Positions 9,566 to 17,117 of a DNA stretch of 64,000 bases are shown here, piece by piece. Position 1 is the first letter of the stretch. The number at the start of each line of letters is the position of its first letter. Origin of the DNA: Enhygromyxa salina (GTDB lineage Bacteria; Myxococcota_A; Polyangia; Nannocystales; Nannocystaceae); the NCBI RefSeq assembly GCF_000737335.2, contig NZ_JMCC02000043.1:1-64000 (forward strand), written 5' to 3'. The position numbers and the translations under genes were made by a program. The notes below the pieces were generated by a model. The model searched no databases. It was given only the letters and a program-made list of their open reading frames with translations, and was not told the origin of the DNA.

Positions 9566-10668
9566 GTTTGCAGTCAGGTCAGCGGGTGGTGGTTCGTGAG
9601 TACGGAGAGACGCCCCTCGACGCGCTCGCCCAGCATGTCGACGTGGTCGCCCAGGCGGCCCCGGAGCCGAGCGAGCTCGGGCCGCTCGACGTGCTCGTGC
9701 GGGTCAAGAGCGCCGCGGTCGGCTGGGTCGATCTGCTGATGACCAGCGGGCAGTACCAGCACATGCCGGCGCCGCCCTACTGTCCGGGGCTCGAGTATGC
9801 GGGCGAGGTCGCGTGGGTCGGGGCGCAGGTGCAGCGCTTCGCGGTCGGCGACGCGGTCCTGGCCGATGGGCTGAAGACCGGGCCGCGCTCGCTCGGGGAG
9901 CACCGCGGGTGGGGCGGCTTCGCAACCTGGGCGGTCGCGCCCGCCGACGCCTTGTTGCCGCTGCCCGCCGGGCTAAACTTCGATCAGGGCTGCAACCTGC
10001 TGGGCAACTACGAGACCGCCTACCACTGCCTCATTCACCGTGGTCGGCTCGCGGCTGGCGAGTTCGTGCTGATCAACGGCGCGACCGGCTCGACGGGGCT
10101 CGCGGCGGTCGACCTCGCCAAGCGCGTGGGCGCGACCGTGATCGCAACCGGCCGCTCGCAGGCCAAGCTCGACCAAGTCGCGGCGCGCGGGGCCGATCAC
10201 GTGATTGCGATCGCGGCCGAGGACGGCTCGGTCCGCGGGTTTCGGGACGAGGTCAAGGCGATCACGGGCGGCCGCGGGGTCGACGTTGTCTATGATCCGG
10301 TCGGCGGCAAGGTCTCGCTCGAGAGCCTGCGCTGCGTCGACTTTGGCGCGCGCTTCTTGATCGTGGGGTGGGCCTCGACGCCCTTCGTTGCCCGTGGAAA
10401 GGGCCAGCGCGGGGCCCCCAACGCCAACGTGCTGCCAACCAATTTGGTCATGATGAAGGGCCTGGATGTGCTGGGTTGTCCGGCGGTGATCTCGGCCCAC
10501 CGTGATCCAAGCCTGCGAGAGACGCGGCTGCGCGAGCTGCTGGCCTGGGTCGAAGCTGGGGAGATCATGCCGCACGTCGACGCCCGCTACCCGCTCACGC
10601 AGGTCATCGAGGCGATGCGCGCGAAGTGGGAGAGCCGCTTCGTCGGCGGCGTGGTCGTCAACCCCTGA
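9562..10668 (+). CDS. NADPH:quinone oxidoreductase-like MDR protein
   Basis: The product is 368 residues of the zinc-free medium-chain dehydrogenase/reductase superfamily. It has a GroES-like N-terminal half (PPYCPGLEYAGEVAWVG) and a Rossmann half with GATGSTGLAAVDLAKRVGA. The family reduces quinones or other electrophilic alkenes and carbonyls with NADPH in the cytoplasm. Zinc-ligand cysteines of true alcohol dehydrogenases are absent. The ATG at 9562 is chosen because it overlaps the upstream TGA by 4 nt and starts the GroES-like fold correctly. Translation coupling to a membrane glycosyltransferase is notable, but no pathway link is evident. Confidence 0.85.
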   Translation: MSLQSGQRVVVREYGETPLDALAQHVDVVAQAAPEPSELGPLDVLVRVKSAAVGWVDLLMTSGQYQHMPAPPYCPGLEYAGEVAWVGAQVQRFAVGDAVLADGLKTGPRSLGEHRGWGGFATWAVAPADALLPLPAGLNFDQGCNLLGNYETAYHCLIHRGRLAAGEFVLINGATGSTGLAAVDLAKRVGATVIATGRSQAKLDQVAARGADHVIAIAAEDGSVRGFRDEVKAITGGRGVDVVYDPVGGKVSLESLRCVDFGARFLIVGWASTPFVARGKGQRGAPNANVLPTNLVMMKGLDVLGCPAVISAHRDPSLRETRLRELLAWVEAGEIMPHVDARYPLTQVIEAMRAKWESRFVGGVVVNP

Positions 10669-10698
10669 GCTGGGTGAGCGACCGCGCTCGCGCTCGCG

Positions 10699-11877
10699 CT
10701 ACATGGTTGGCCGGCGACGGCGAACAAAGCCGAGCGCGACCAAGCTCAGCAGCCCAAACCCGATCCCGCGCCCCGAGTCGCCCGGGTGGGTGGTGCTGCA
10801 AAAACACGAGCCGTCGCTGGGGTCGTTGTTGGACGACTCGACGAAGCCGCGCTCGCCTTGGATCGTGATCTCGCCGCGGGTCTCGCCGTACTCGGCGCCA
10901 AGCGTGCTCTGGGCCCCGGGCTCGTACCAATAGCGAAACAGGTCGCCGCTGCCGAACTCACTGAAGCCGTTTAGATCCCAGTCAAAGCTGACGCCCCAGA
11001 TCGACTCGCCGTCTTGGTCGAAGGCTTGGGCGAGCACGGCGAGCAGCTGCTCCGGCTCGCCAGATTCGTCGCGGCCAACGATCTCGACGGTGTCGATCGC
11101 CTGTGGTTGCACGATCTCGAGCTCGAGGGTGTGGACCAGCTCGCCGTTGGCGTAGAGCTCGACGTTGGCGAGCTCGTCGCCGTCCGCTGGCGACGCGAAT
11201 TGCAGCTGCGCCCAGTCGCGGGCCTCGTCGAGGTGAACCTCCAACGACTGCAGGGTCTGGGCGTTGGGGTGGCTCGAGTACACGGCCAGCGACCCCGTAC
11301 CAAACAATTCACGCTCGCCCGCGAACCACTCGACGAGGAAGGTCGCGGTGCCGTTGGCGAGGATCTTGGGGGTCTCGTCGACGAGGGTGGGCACCTGCTC
11401 GGGCCGATCGATGAACAGCGGCCCAGCGGCGCGCAGCACCGCGCGATCCGGCTGCATGACCACCACCTCGGTCGCGCGTATGAACTTGCCGTTGTGGTTG
11501 TGGACCTCGAGGATCGCGGTGCCGGGGCCCGTGGCCTCTACGTGGGCGACGAGCACGTCGGTGTCGACGTCCTTGTCGTCTTTGTCGTCGATGTCATCGC
11601 GGATGACCTCTACGCTGTGGACCTCGAGCACGTCAGGGGCGAGCGAGACGATCGTCCAGTCGTCGAGGGCGTTGTCTTCGCTGATGTCGTAGGCGTAGAT
11701 CTCGAAGGTCGAGCCCGCGGCGTAGGGGCCGTGCAGCCGATCGTCGTAGCCCTGGTTGGGGCCCTGCAGATCAAACTGCGTGTCGATGTTGTCCGACCAG
11801 CGGATCTTCGGTCCGCAGGCTGTGAGCATGGCGAGGCCGAGGCAGGCGAGCAGCGTGTGGGGAGCGAGTTGGCGCAT
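10699..11877 (-). CDS. Lipoprotein with MYXO-CTERM-like C-terminus
   Basis: The product is 392 residues. The N-terminus is a lipoprotein signal with lipobox MLTAC (Cys21). The C-terminus has CFCSTTHPGDSGRG, then a hydrophobic segment (IGFGLLSLVALGF), then an RRRR cluster. This is the layout of MYXO-CTERM sorting signals of Myxococcota. The middle is acidic, rich in beta-strand-like segments, and has no family I recognise. Having both an N-terminal lipid anchor signal and a C-terminal sorting signal is unusual. It is convergent with the quinone oxidoreductase gene and codirectional with the lipoprotein at 11976. Confidence 0.75.
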   Translation of the reverse strand: MRQLAPHTLLACLGLAMLTACGPKIRWSDNIDTQFDLQGPNQGYDDRLHGPYAAGSTFEIYAYDISEDNALDDWTIVSLAPDVLEVHSVEVIRDDIDDKDDKDVDTDVLVAHVEATGPGTAILEVHNHNGKFIRATEVVVMQPDRAVLRAAGPLFIDRPEQVPTLVDETPKILANGTATFLVEWFAGERELFGTGSLAVYSSHPNAQTLQSLEVHLDEARDWAQLQFASPADGDELANVELYANGELVHTLELEIVQPQAIDTVEIVGRDESGEPEQLLAVLAQAFDQDGESIWGVSFDWDLNGFSEFGSGDLFRYWYEPGAQSTLGAEYGETRGEITIQGERGFVESSNNDPSDGSCFCSTTHPGDSGRGIGFGLLSLVALGFVRRRRPTM

Positions 11878-11975
11878 GTTGGATCCTTCGGGGTGAGGCG
11901 CAAAGCGACCGGGCTATCTAAGCGCAGATCCAAGGGCGGTGTCGAAGGGTGTCTTTGCTGCCCACGGTGAACCAG

Positions 11976-12755
11976 CTACTCGAAGTCGACATAGAGCACG
12001 GGCGGGAATGGGCCGGCGTGCGAATAGAAGTAGGCGCCGTCGCCAGACAGCGGGTACGCGCACAGGTAGACCTGGGCGTTCCCGCTGACGACATCGACCG
12101 GCAGGTGCCAGTAGACCGGCTTGAAGATCTTGCCGGGTCCGGGGTTGGGCGCGAGGGGCGAGACGCCGATCCGCGGCGGCAGGCCGACGGCGAAGTCCGC
12201 CTCTGTGAACGGCTCGACCGCCCAGATCTCGCCGGCTGCGTCCGAGCTGGAGTTGCTCGCGTCGATCGTGTGCAGCTCGAGGAGCACCGCGTTGATCGTC
12301 TTGTCTGCGATGCCCTCGGCAACTTCGAAGGTCATGCAGGCAACCAAGAAGTCGCCGGAGTCGCTGGCTTGATCGATGACGATCGCATCGAAGACGCCTT
12401 CGCCGGCAGCCATTGCGCACTCCGTTGGGCTCGCCTCGCCGCCACGACACGCGGAGAAGGTCGCCGACATCGCCACGGCGCCCGGCGGGGGCCCGAGCGG
12501 ATCATCGCTGCCCGTGTCATCGACGGGCCCTGAGTCTGACCCATCCGGGTCGCCGCTGTCGGCGCCTGGCTGCGGGCCCGTGTCGCCCGATGAGGCCGCG
12601 TCCGTGCCGAGGTCGGCCTGGTCTTCATCGAATGCTGGGTTGTCCATGACGCAACCAACGCTGGTCGTTGCGGTGGCCACCCAAGCGCCGGCTAGCGCGC
12701 CAAAGACAACCAGGTTTCTCGTTCGCTCGCCGCTCATGGTCATCCGTTCAACCAT
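11976..12755 (-). CDS. Hypothetical lipoprotein
   Basis: The product is up to 259 residues. Three in-frame ATGs lie close together (12755, 12743, 12737). The last gives the most typical lipoprotein signal, starting MSGERTRN and ending TTSVGC. A Ser/Gly/Asp-rich spacer follows (about residues 45-90). The globular C-terminal half contains four cysteines and many short hydrophobic strands, suggesting a secreted beta-rich domain. No known family is recognised. It lies upstream of, and on the same strand as, the MYXO-CTERM lipoprotein (98 bp apart); the two may be co-transcribed. Confidence 0.7.
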   Translation of the reverse strand: MVERMTMSGERTRNLVVFGALAGAWVATATTSVGCVMDNPAFDEDQADLGTDAASSGDTGPQPGADSGDPDGSDSGPVDDTGSDDPLGPPPGAVAMSATFSACRGGEASPTECAMAAGEGVFDAIVIDQASDSGDFLVACMTFEVAEGIADKTINAVLLELHTIDASNSSSDAAGEIWAVEPFTEADFAVGLPPRIGVSPLAPNPGPGKIFKPVYWHLPVDVVSGNAQVYLCAYPLSGDGAYFYSHAGPFPPVLYVDFE

Positions 12756-12800
12756 GCGATGAACCTAGCATCAAACCGACATGGCGAAAGCGATGGGACC

Positions 12801-12871
12801 GCTGTTTCAGCTTGGGCAAGGGCTCTTCGCCCGCTGGTGGACCGGCTTATCCCTGGACCGCGAACTGTCTA
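12801..12871. repeat. Dispersed hairpin repeat, copy 2 of 3
   Basis: This intergenic copy carries CAGCTTGGGCAAGGGCTCTT then CGCCCGCT, a GGACCGGCT segment, and a terminal CGCGAACT, in the same order as copies near 112-210 and 56431-56503. It is more diverged: the first stem is GGGC/GCCC with weakened pairing. It lies in the 195-bp gap between the starts of the lipoprotein at 12755 and the stop of the acyltransferase at 12951. Nothing else is recognised in that gap. Confidence 0.55.
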
Positions 12872-12950
12872 TATGCGGACTCTGACGCAATGGCGAAATG
12901 AATGCCCGCGTCGCCAATACACGCCGCATTTCGTGCATCTGCCGGGTTGA

Positions 12951-14081
12951 TCAGGGGGCGAGCTTGCGCAGCAACCACTCCGCGCCGAACCGATACCCAA
13001 CCCGCTGCCATTGCCACGACGCCGCGGCAGCGAATGCCACGAACCCAAACAAGAGCAGCATCGCTGGCGCGACGTCCAGTGCCTGCCACACCCCGATCGG
13101 CCGGGTGGCCTCTCGAAATAGCCACACATGCAAGATCAGCAGGGTCAACGAGGCGCGGCCCAGGGTCACCAGCGGGTTGCTCTCGCGCAGGGGCCAGCGC
13201 CGCTCCCACGCCATCACGGCCCAGATCCCCAGCAGCACGGCAACCAACAGCAGCGCGACCAAGGTTGGTGAGGCCGGAAAGAACGGGATCTTGATCGTCG
13301 TGCTGCGCCACAGCGCGCCGCCGGCCGGAAACGCCGCGAGCTCGCCCAGCAGCAGCCCGACGACGCCAACAACGCCCACGCCGCCGGCCAAGTAGGCGAT
13401 CCGAGCGAGCTTGTCTTCCGCAACCCAGCGCCCGCAGACCAGCCCGGCCAGGTAGAACGAGAACCACGGGAAGATCGGAAACTGGCCCTCGGCGACGGCG
13501 ATCCGCAGCCCCGTCCACTGCGTGGGCGAGCTCGGATCACGCCCGCGCATGTACTCGTTGACGAGCGAGATCGGGACCTCGAGGGTCGCCTGGACCCAGC
13601 CGGTCAGCAGCAGCACGGCCAGGCCCAAGCCCAAGAGCGCGGCGCTTGGCAGCCGCCGCAGCGCGGGGGTCAACAGCATGCCAAAGCCCATCAGGTGGAG
13701 CACGAACCAGGTGTGGATCGAGAACCAACTCGGGGTCAGGAAGCTGAGCAAGTAGCCAAACCCGATGACCGCGACGCCGCGCTTGGCGAGGGTGAGGTCG
13801 AGGGCGGCTCCCGAGGCCGCGCGCTTGTGCACGAGCAAGCTCGAGCCGATCCCCGCGAGCGTGACGAAGGCCGGCGCCGCCCCGCCGCCGAGCGCGTTGA
13901 AGACCAGCAGGCCGAGGTGATCCCCGACCATCGTCTCGCCCTTGTCGAGCCCGCGCCACAACCACACGCCCAGGTGCTGCTCGATCATCAAGAACACCGC
14001 GATCCCCCGGAGCGCGTCGAGCCCGAGCAGGCGCTTGCGCGGCTTTGGCTCGCTGTCGGTCTGGCCTGGCGTTTCGGTCAT
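12951..14081 (-). CDS. HGSNAT/DUF1624-like membrane acyltransferase
   Basis: The product is 376 residues with about ten hydrophobic segments. The N-terminal LLGLDALRGIAVFLMI followed by a His in the first helix (EQHLG) is the signature of the acyltransferase-3/HGSNAT (DUF1624) membrane acetyltransferases. These transfer acetyl groups from cytoplasmic acetyl-CoA to an extracytoplasmic sugar or lipid. The acceptor is unknown. The ATG at 14081 gives a short charged N-terminus followed directly by the family motif; longer readings run into the neighbouring ABC gene. It is downstream of, and on the same strand as, the ModB/ModC-like genes (55-nt gap), so co-transcription is plausible. Confidence 0.8.
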   Translation of the reverse strand: MTETPGQTDSEPKPRKRLLGLDALRGIAVFLMIEQHLGVWLWRGLDKGETMVGDHLGLLVFNALGGGAAPAFVTLAGIGSSLLVHKRAASGAALDLTLAKRGVAVIGFGYLLSFLTPSWFSIHTWFVLHLMGFGMLLTPALRRLPSAALLGLGLAVLLLTGWVQATLEVPISLVNEYMRGRDPSSPTQWTGLRIAVAEGQFPIFPWFSFYLAGLVCGRWVAEDKLARIAYLAGGVGVVGVVGLLLGELAAFPAGGALWRSTTIKIPFFPASPTLVALLLVAVLLGIWAVMAWERRWPLRESNPLVTLGRASLTLLILHVWLFREATRPIGVWQALDVAPAMLLLFGFVAFAAAASWQWQRVGYRFGAEWLLRKLAP

Positions 14082-14136
14082 CTGTGCTTGGGTTGGGCGA
14101 GAGCGCGCTTTGCTTGGGGGTCGGTGGGTAGCGAGC

Positions 14137-14886
14137 TCATGTGCTGGGCACGGGGGTACTACTGGCGCGCCGCCCCGACAACATGGCTTGCAGGTGCGCG
14201 GTCGCGGGCGCGGCCATGACCTGCTCGGGGCTGCCCTCTTGCGCGAGCTTGCCGGCGTCGAGCACCAACAGCCGATCCGCGAGGGCGAGCGCGTCGTCGA
14301 GCTCGTGGGTGACCAGCAAGCTGACGCCCGCGAACGCGCCAAGCGTCTCGCGCAGGATCTCGCGGACCTCGAGCCGGGTCTGGGCGTCGAGCGCTGCGAG
14401 GGGCTCATCGAGCAGCAGCGCCCGGGGCTCGCAGATCAGCGCGCGGGCCAGGGCGACGCGCTGGGCTTGGCCCCCCGACAGCTCCCGTGGTCGACGCGGC
14501 GCGAGCTCGGGGATCCCAAACCGCTCGAGCCAGGTGTGGGCGCGGGCCCGGGCGCTGCGCTTGTCGACCCCACGCGCGCGCAGGCCATAGGCGACGTTGT
14601 CGAGCGCGCTGAGGTGCTCGAACAGCGCCAGACCCTGAAACAGCACGCCCAGCTGCCGGGCCTGGGGCGCCAGCCGAATGCCGGTCGCGACCCGCTCGAG
14701 CATGCGATCGTCGAGCACGATCTCGCCGCGCTGCAGCGGGATCAGCCCGGCGATCGCCGCGAGCACCGACGACTTGCCAGCGCCGTTTTGGCCGACGACC
14801 GCCAACACCTCGCCGGCCGGAGCGGAGAACGACAGATCGAGCGTGAACGCCCCAAGCGTGAGGTGGATGTCGGCGCGCAGGGTCAT
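14137..14886 (-). CDS. modC: ABC transporter ATP-binding protein, ModC-like
   Basis: The product is 249 residues. Walker A GQNGAGKSS lies at 32-40, the signature motif is LSGGQAQRVALARAL, and Walker B is ALLLDEPLAALD. It energises import through the ModB-like permease encoded immediately upstream, which it overlaps by 4 nt (ATGA). The permease type suggests molybdate, tungstate or a related oxyanion. True ModC proteins are about 350 residues with a C-terminal MOP/TOBE domain that senses the anion. This protein stops after the nucleotide-binding domain. The gene symbol is therefore tentative, and sulfate or another anion is possible. Confidence 0.75.
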   Translation of the reverse strand: MTLRADIHLTLGAFTLDLSFSAPAGEVLAVVGQNGAGKSSVLAAIAGLIPLQRGEIVLDDRMLERVATGIRLAPQARQLGVLFQGLALFEHLSALDNVAYGLRARGVDKRSARARAHTWLERFGIPELAPRRPRELSGGQAQRVALARALICEPRALLLDEPLAALDAQTRLEVREILRETLGAFAGVSLLVTHELDDALALADRLLVLDAGKLAQEGSPEQVMAAPATAHLQAMLSGRRASSTPVPST

Positions 14887-15719
14887 CGCCGCAGCTCCCC
14901 GCGCAGGGCGATCAGGATCGTCAAGGAGACCGCGAGCAGGATCAGCGAGAGCAGCAGCGCGCCGTCGTGATCGCTCTGCAAGGTCTCGTAGACGGCCAGC
15001 GGCATGGTCTGGGTGCGGCCCTGAAAGTTGCCGGCGAAGGTGATCGTGGCCCCAAACTCACCGAGCGCGCGCGCCCAACACAGCGACAGCCCGGCCAGCA
15101 ACGAGGGGCGGATCGTTGGCAGGGTGACGGTCCACAAGATCCGCAGTCGGGTCGCGCCGAGCGTCGCGGCGGCGGCCTCGAGCCGGGGATCCACGTTGTT
15201 CAGCGCGGCCTCGCAGCTGAGGATTAAAAATGGCGCCGCGACGAAGCTGGCCGCGAGCACGGCCCCGGTGGTCGAGAACGCCAGGTCGACGCCGAGCCAC
15301 TCGATCCACGGACCCAACAGCCCGCGCCGCCCGAAGGTCGCGAGCAAGGCGACACCGGCGACAACCGGCGGCAGCACCATCGGCAAGGTCAGCAGCGCGC
15401 GGATCAGGCCGCGGCCCGGAAACCGGTAGCGCGCCAGCACCCACGCGCACGGGAGGCCGACCACGGTCGAGACCGCCACCGCCGCGAGCGAGACCACCAG
15501 CGACAGGCGCAGCGCGTCGAGCAGCGCCGGGGTCGTGAACAGCGCGCCGAGCTTGGCGAGCGGGGCCCGGGTGACCAGCCCGACCAGCGGGAGCACGAAC
15601 AGCGGGAGCCCGACCAGCGCGAGGGCGAACAAGACGTAGTGGCCCCAGCCTTGGCCCCGGTCCTGTCGGTCGCCGGGCTCGGGTGGTTTTTCCGGCGTTG
15701 GTGTGCGAGTCGTGGTCAT
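14883..15719 (-). CDS. modB: ABC permease, ModB-like (molybdate type)
   Basis: The product is 278 residues from the ATG at 15719; an upstream ATG at 15749 would add ten residues. About six transmembrane segments are visible. The cytoplasmic EAA loop reads EAAAATLGATRLRILWTVTL, typical of the CysT/ModB/ThiP permease family, and PLAVYETLQ near the C-terminus fits ModB. It forms the membrane channel with the ATPase encoded downstream. No periplasmic binding protein (ModA) gene occurs on either side in this window, and the upstream neighbour is a divergent WGR/LRR gene. Binding protein may be encoded elsewhere. Confidence 0.75.
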   Translation of the reverse strand: MTTTRTPTPEKPPEPGDRQDRGQGWGHYVLFALALVGLPLFVLPLVGLVTRAPLAKLGALFTTPALLDALRLSLVVSLAAVAVSTVVGLPCAWVLARYRFPGRGLIRALLTLPMVLPPVVAGVALLATFGRRGLLGPWIEWLGVDLAFSTTGAVLAASFVAAPFLILSCEAALNNVDPRLEAAAATLGATRLRILWTVTLPTIRPSLLAGLSLCWARALGEFGATITFAGNFQGRTQTMPLAVYETLQSDHDGALLLSLILLAVSLTILIALRGELRR

Positions 15720-15768
15720 CGGCCCGGTGGTGGGCGCACGATACTTCACTGCGATGGTGCGTCCCGCC

Positions 15769-15773
15769 AGGAG
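15769..15773 (+). promoter_or_regulatory. Shine-Dalgarno AGGAG deciding a TTG start
   Basis: AGGAG lies 5 nt before TTG at 15779 and selects that codon as the start of the WGR/LRR gene. The reading frame stays open upstream to 15683, but there it would run through the start region of the divergent permease gene. Confidence 0.55.
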
Positions 15774-15778
15774 CCCGA

Positions 15779-17011
15779 TTGCAACGGTTTGAACGACAGC
15801 GCGCCGGGGCGCACGAGTTTGCGACGGTGTGTGTGGTCGGCGACGTCTGTCTGGTCCGCCGCGGCGCGCACGGTGGCCAGGGGGCGTCGGAGGTCGAGCC
15901 CTGCGCCAGCGAGCGGGACGCGCAGGCGTTCGCGCAGACCCGGGCCCGGCAGTGGCTCGAGCAGGGCTACCAGGAGGTGCGAGTCGTCCCCTCCAGTGAC
16001 ACGCAGCCGTTTGATCCCAGCCACAAGCAAGCGATCGAGCGCGAGCTGGCTGCCGATCCGCGCAACGTCGACACGTGGCTGGTCTACGCCGACTTTCTGC
16101 AGGGTGTCATGCCCAGCTCGAGCGAGCGGATCATGCTCGAGATCGTCCGCGACGCGAGCCCGCCCGCGACCCGTCACCCGCTCGACCAGCTGTGCCGCCG
16201 TCATGATCGCCGACATCGCCGCGCGTGGGTCGGCGCTTCGCTCGGGCGCCTGATCGACAAGCGAGGCAAGACCGCGCCGGGCCTCGAGCTCGACTGGCGC
16301 TACGGGTTCATCGCGCGGGGGCGGGTGCTTGGGCGCTCGTTGGAGGGGCCGCTCGAGCGGCCGGATCTAGACGTGGTCATGGCCGCGCTGTTGGGCTCGG
16401 CGGCGGCCCGGTTCATGACCAGCCTGACCCTGACGGCTGGCAACAGCCCGCGCGAGCAATTCAGGCGCGCGCTCGCCCACGTCGTCACGGCCGAGCCCCG
16501 GCCCACGTTGACCCACTTGAAGCTCAGCAGCCGGGAAGTCCGGGTCGACCTGGGTCCCGTGCTGGCCGCGCTGCCTGGGCTCGAGCGCCTCGAGCTCTCG
16601 ACGTGGCCGGCCGAGCCCGGCGCGGAGCCCAGCCTGGTGGACGGCCTTGGCGAGCACCTGAACCGGAACCTGGCGAAGCTCGAGCACCTCGTCTTGCGTG
16701 CGCCGGGCCAGGGCGACGCGTTAATCCACGAGCTGCTCCGGTCGGGTTGTGTGGCTGGACTGACACACTTGAGCATCACCTCGAGTCGGGTGACCCACGT
16801 CGGGGTCGAGCAGCTCGTTGGCCACGCCGGGAGCTTCGACACCCTCGAACAGCTGGACCTTCGGGACAACGAGATCACCAAGGAGTGGGCGGATGCGCTC
16901 GCGCGGGCGTTTCCTGGAGCGCGGGTCAACGCGGAGTTGTTCAACTATGACGGCAAGCGGGTCAAAGGGCTGCGCGCGCTCGCGGACGATGATGATTGGA
17001 TGTTTCGATGA
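15779..17011 (+). CDS. WGR-like / TIGR02996 / leucine-rich-repeat protein
   Basis: The product is 410 residues from a TTG preceded by AGGAG. Residues 1 to about 68 (LQRFERQRAGAHEFATVCVV ... EQGYQEV) follow the WGR-domain pattern, although the Trp-Gly-Arg triplet itself is replaced (VRRGAHGG). Next comes the TIGR02996 companion motif (DPRNVDTWLVYADFLQ) that marks many myxobacterial and planctomycete repeat proteins. The C-terminal half holds irregular leucine-rich repeats (LTHLKLSS, LERLELST, LEHLVLRA, LTHLSITS, LEQLDLRDN). Such proteins are likely cytoplasmic binding scaffolds of unknown target. It is divergent from the ModB-like gene. Confidence 0.75.
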   Translation: MQRFERQRAGAHEFATVCVVGDVCLVRRGAHGGQGASEVEPCASERDAQAFAQTRARQWLEQGYQEVRVVPSSDTQPFDPSHKQAIERELAADPRNVDTWLVYADFLQGVMPSSSERIMLEIVRDASPPATRHPLDQLCRRHDRRHRRAWVGASLGRLIDKRGKTAPGLELDWRYGFIARGRVLGRSLEGPLERPDLDVVMAALLGSAAARFMTSLTLTAGNSPREQFRRALAHVVTAEPRPTLTHLKLSSREVRVDLGPVLAALPGLERLELSTWPAEPGAEPSLVDGLGEHLNRNLAKLEHLVLRAPGQGDALIHELLRSGCVAGLTHLSITSSRVTHVGVEQLVGHAGSFDTLEQLDLRDNEITKEWADALARAFPGARVNAELFNYDGKRVKGLRALADDDDWMFR

Positions 17012-17117
17012 TCCGATGATCCGATGACTCCGACTCTTGTGCCCAGCAAGTCTCGCTTGGCCCGGGACCGTCTCGCGGCTATGGACACCCGAACCCAATC
17101 TCGGCTCCAATGCCGGA

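Noticed and set aside
15683..15778. Upstream extension of the WGR/LRR protein
   Set aside because: It covers the start of the divergent permease gene and no motif lies in it; the TTG with AGGAG is better.
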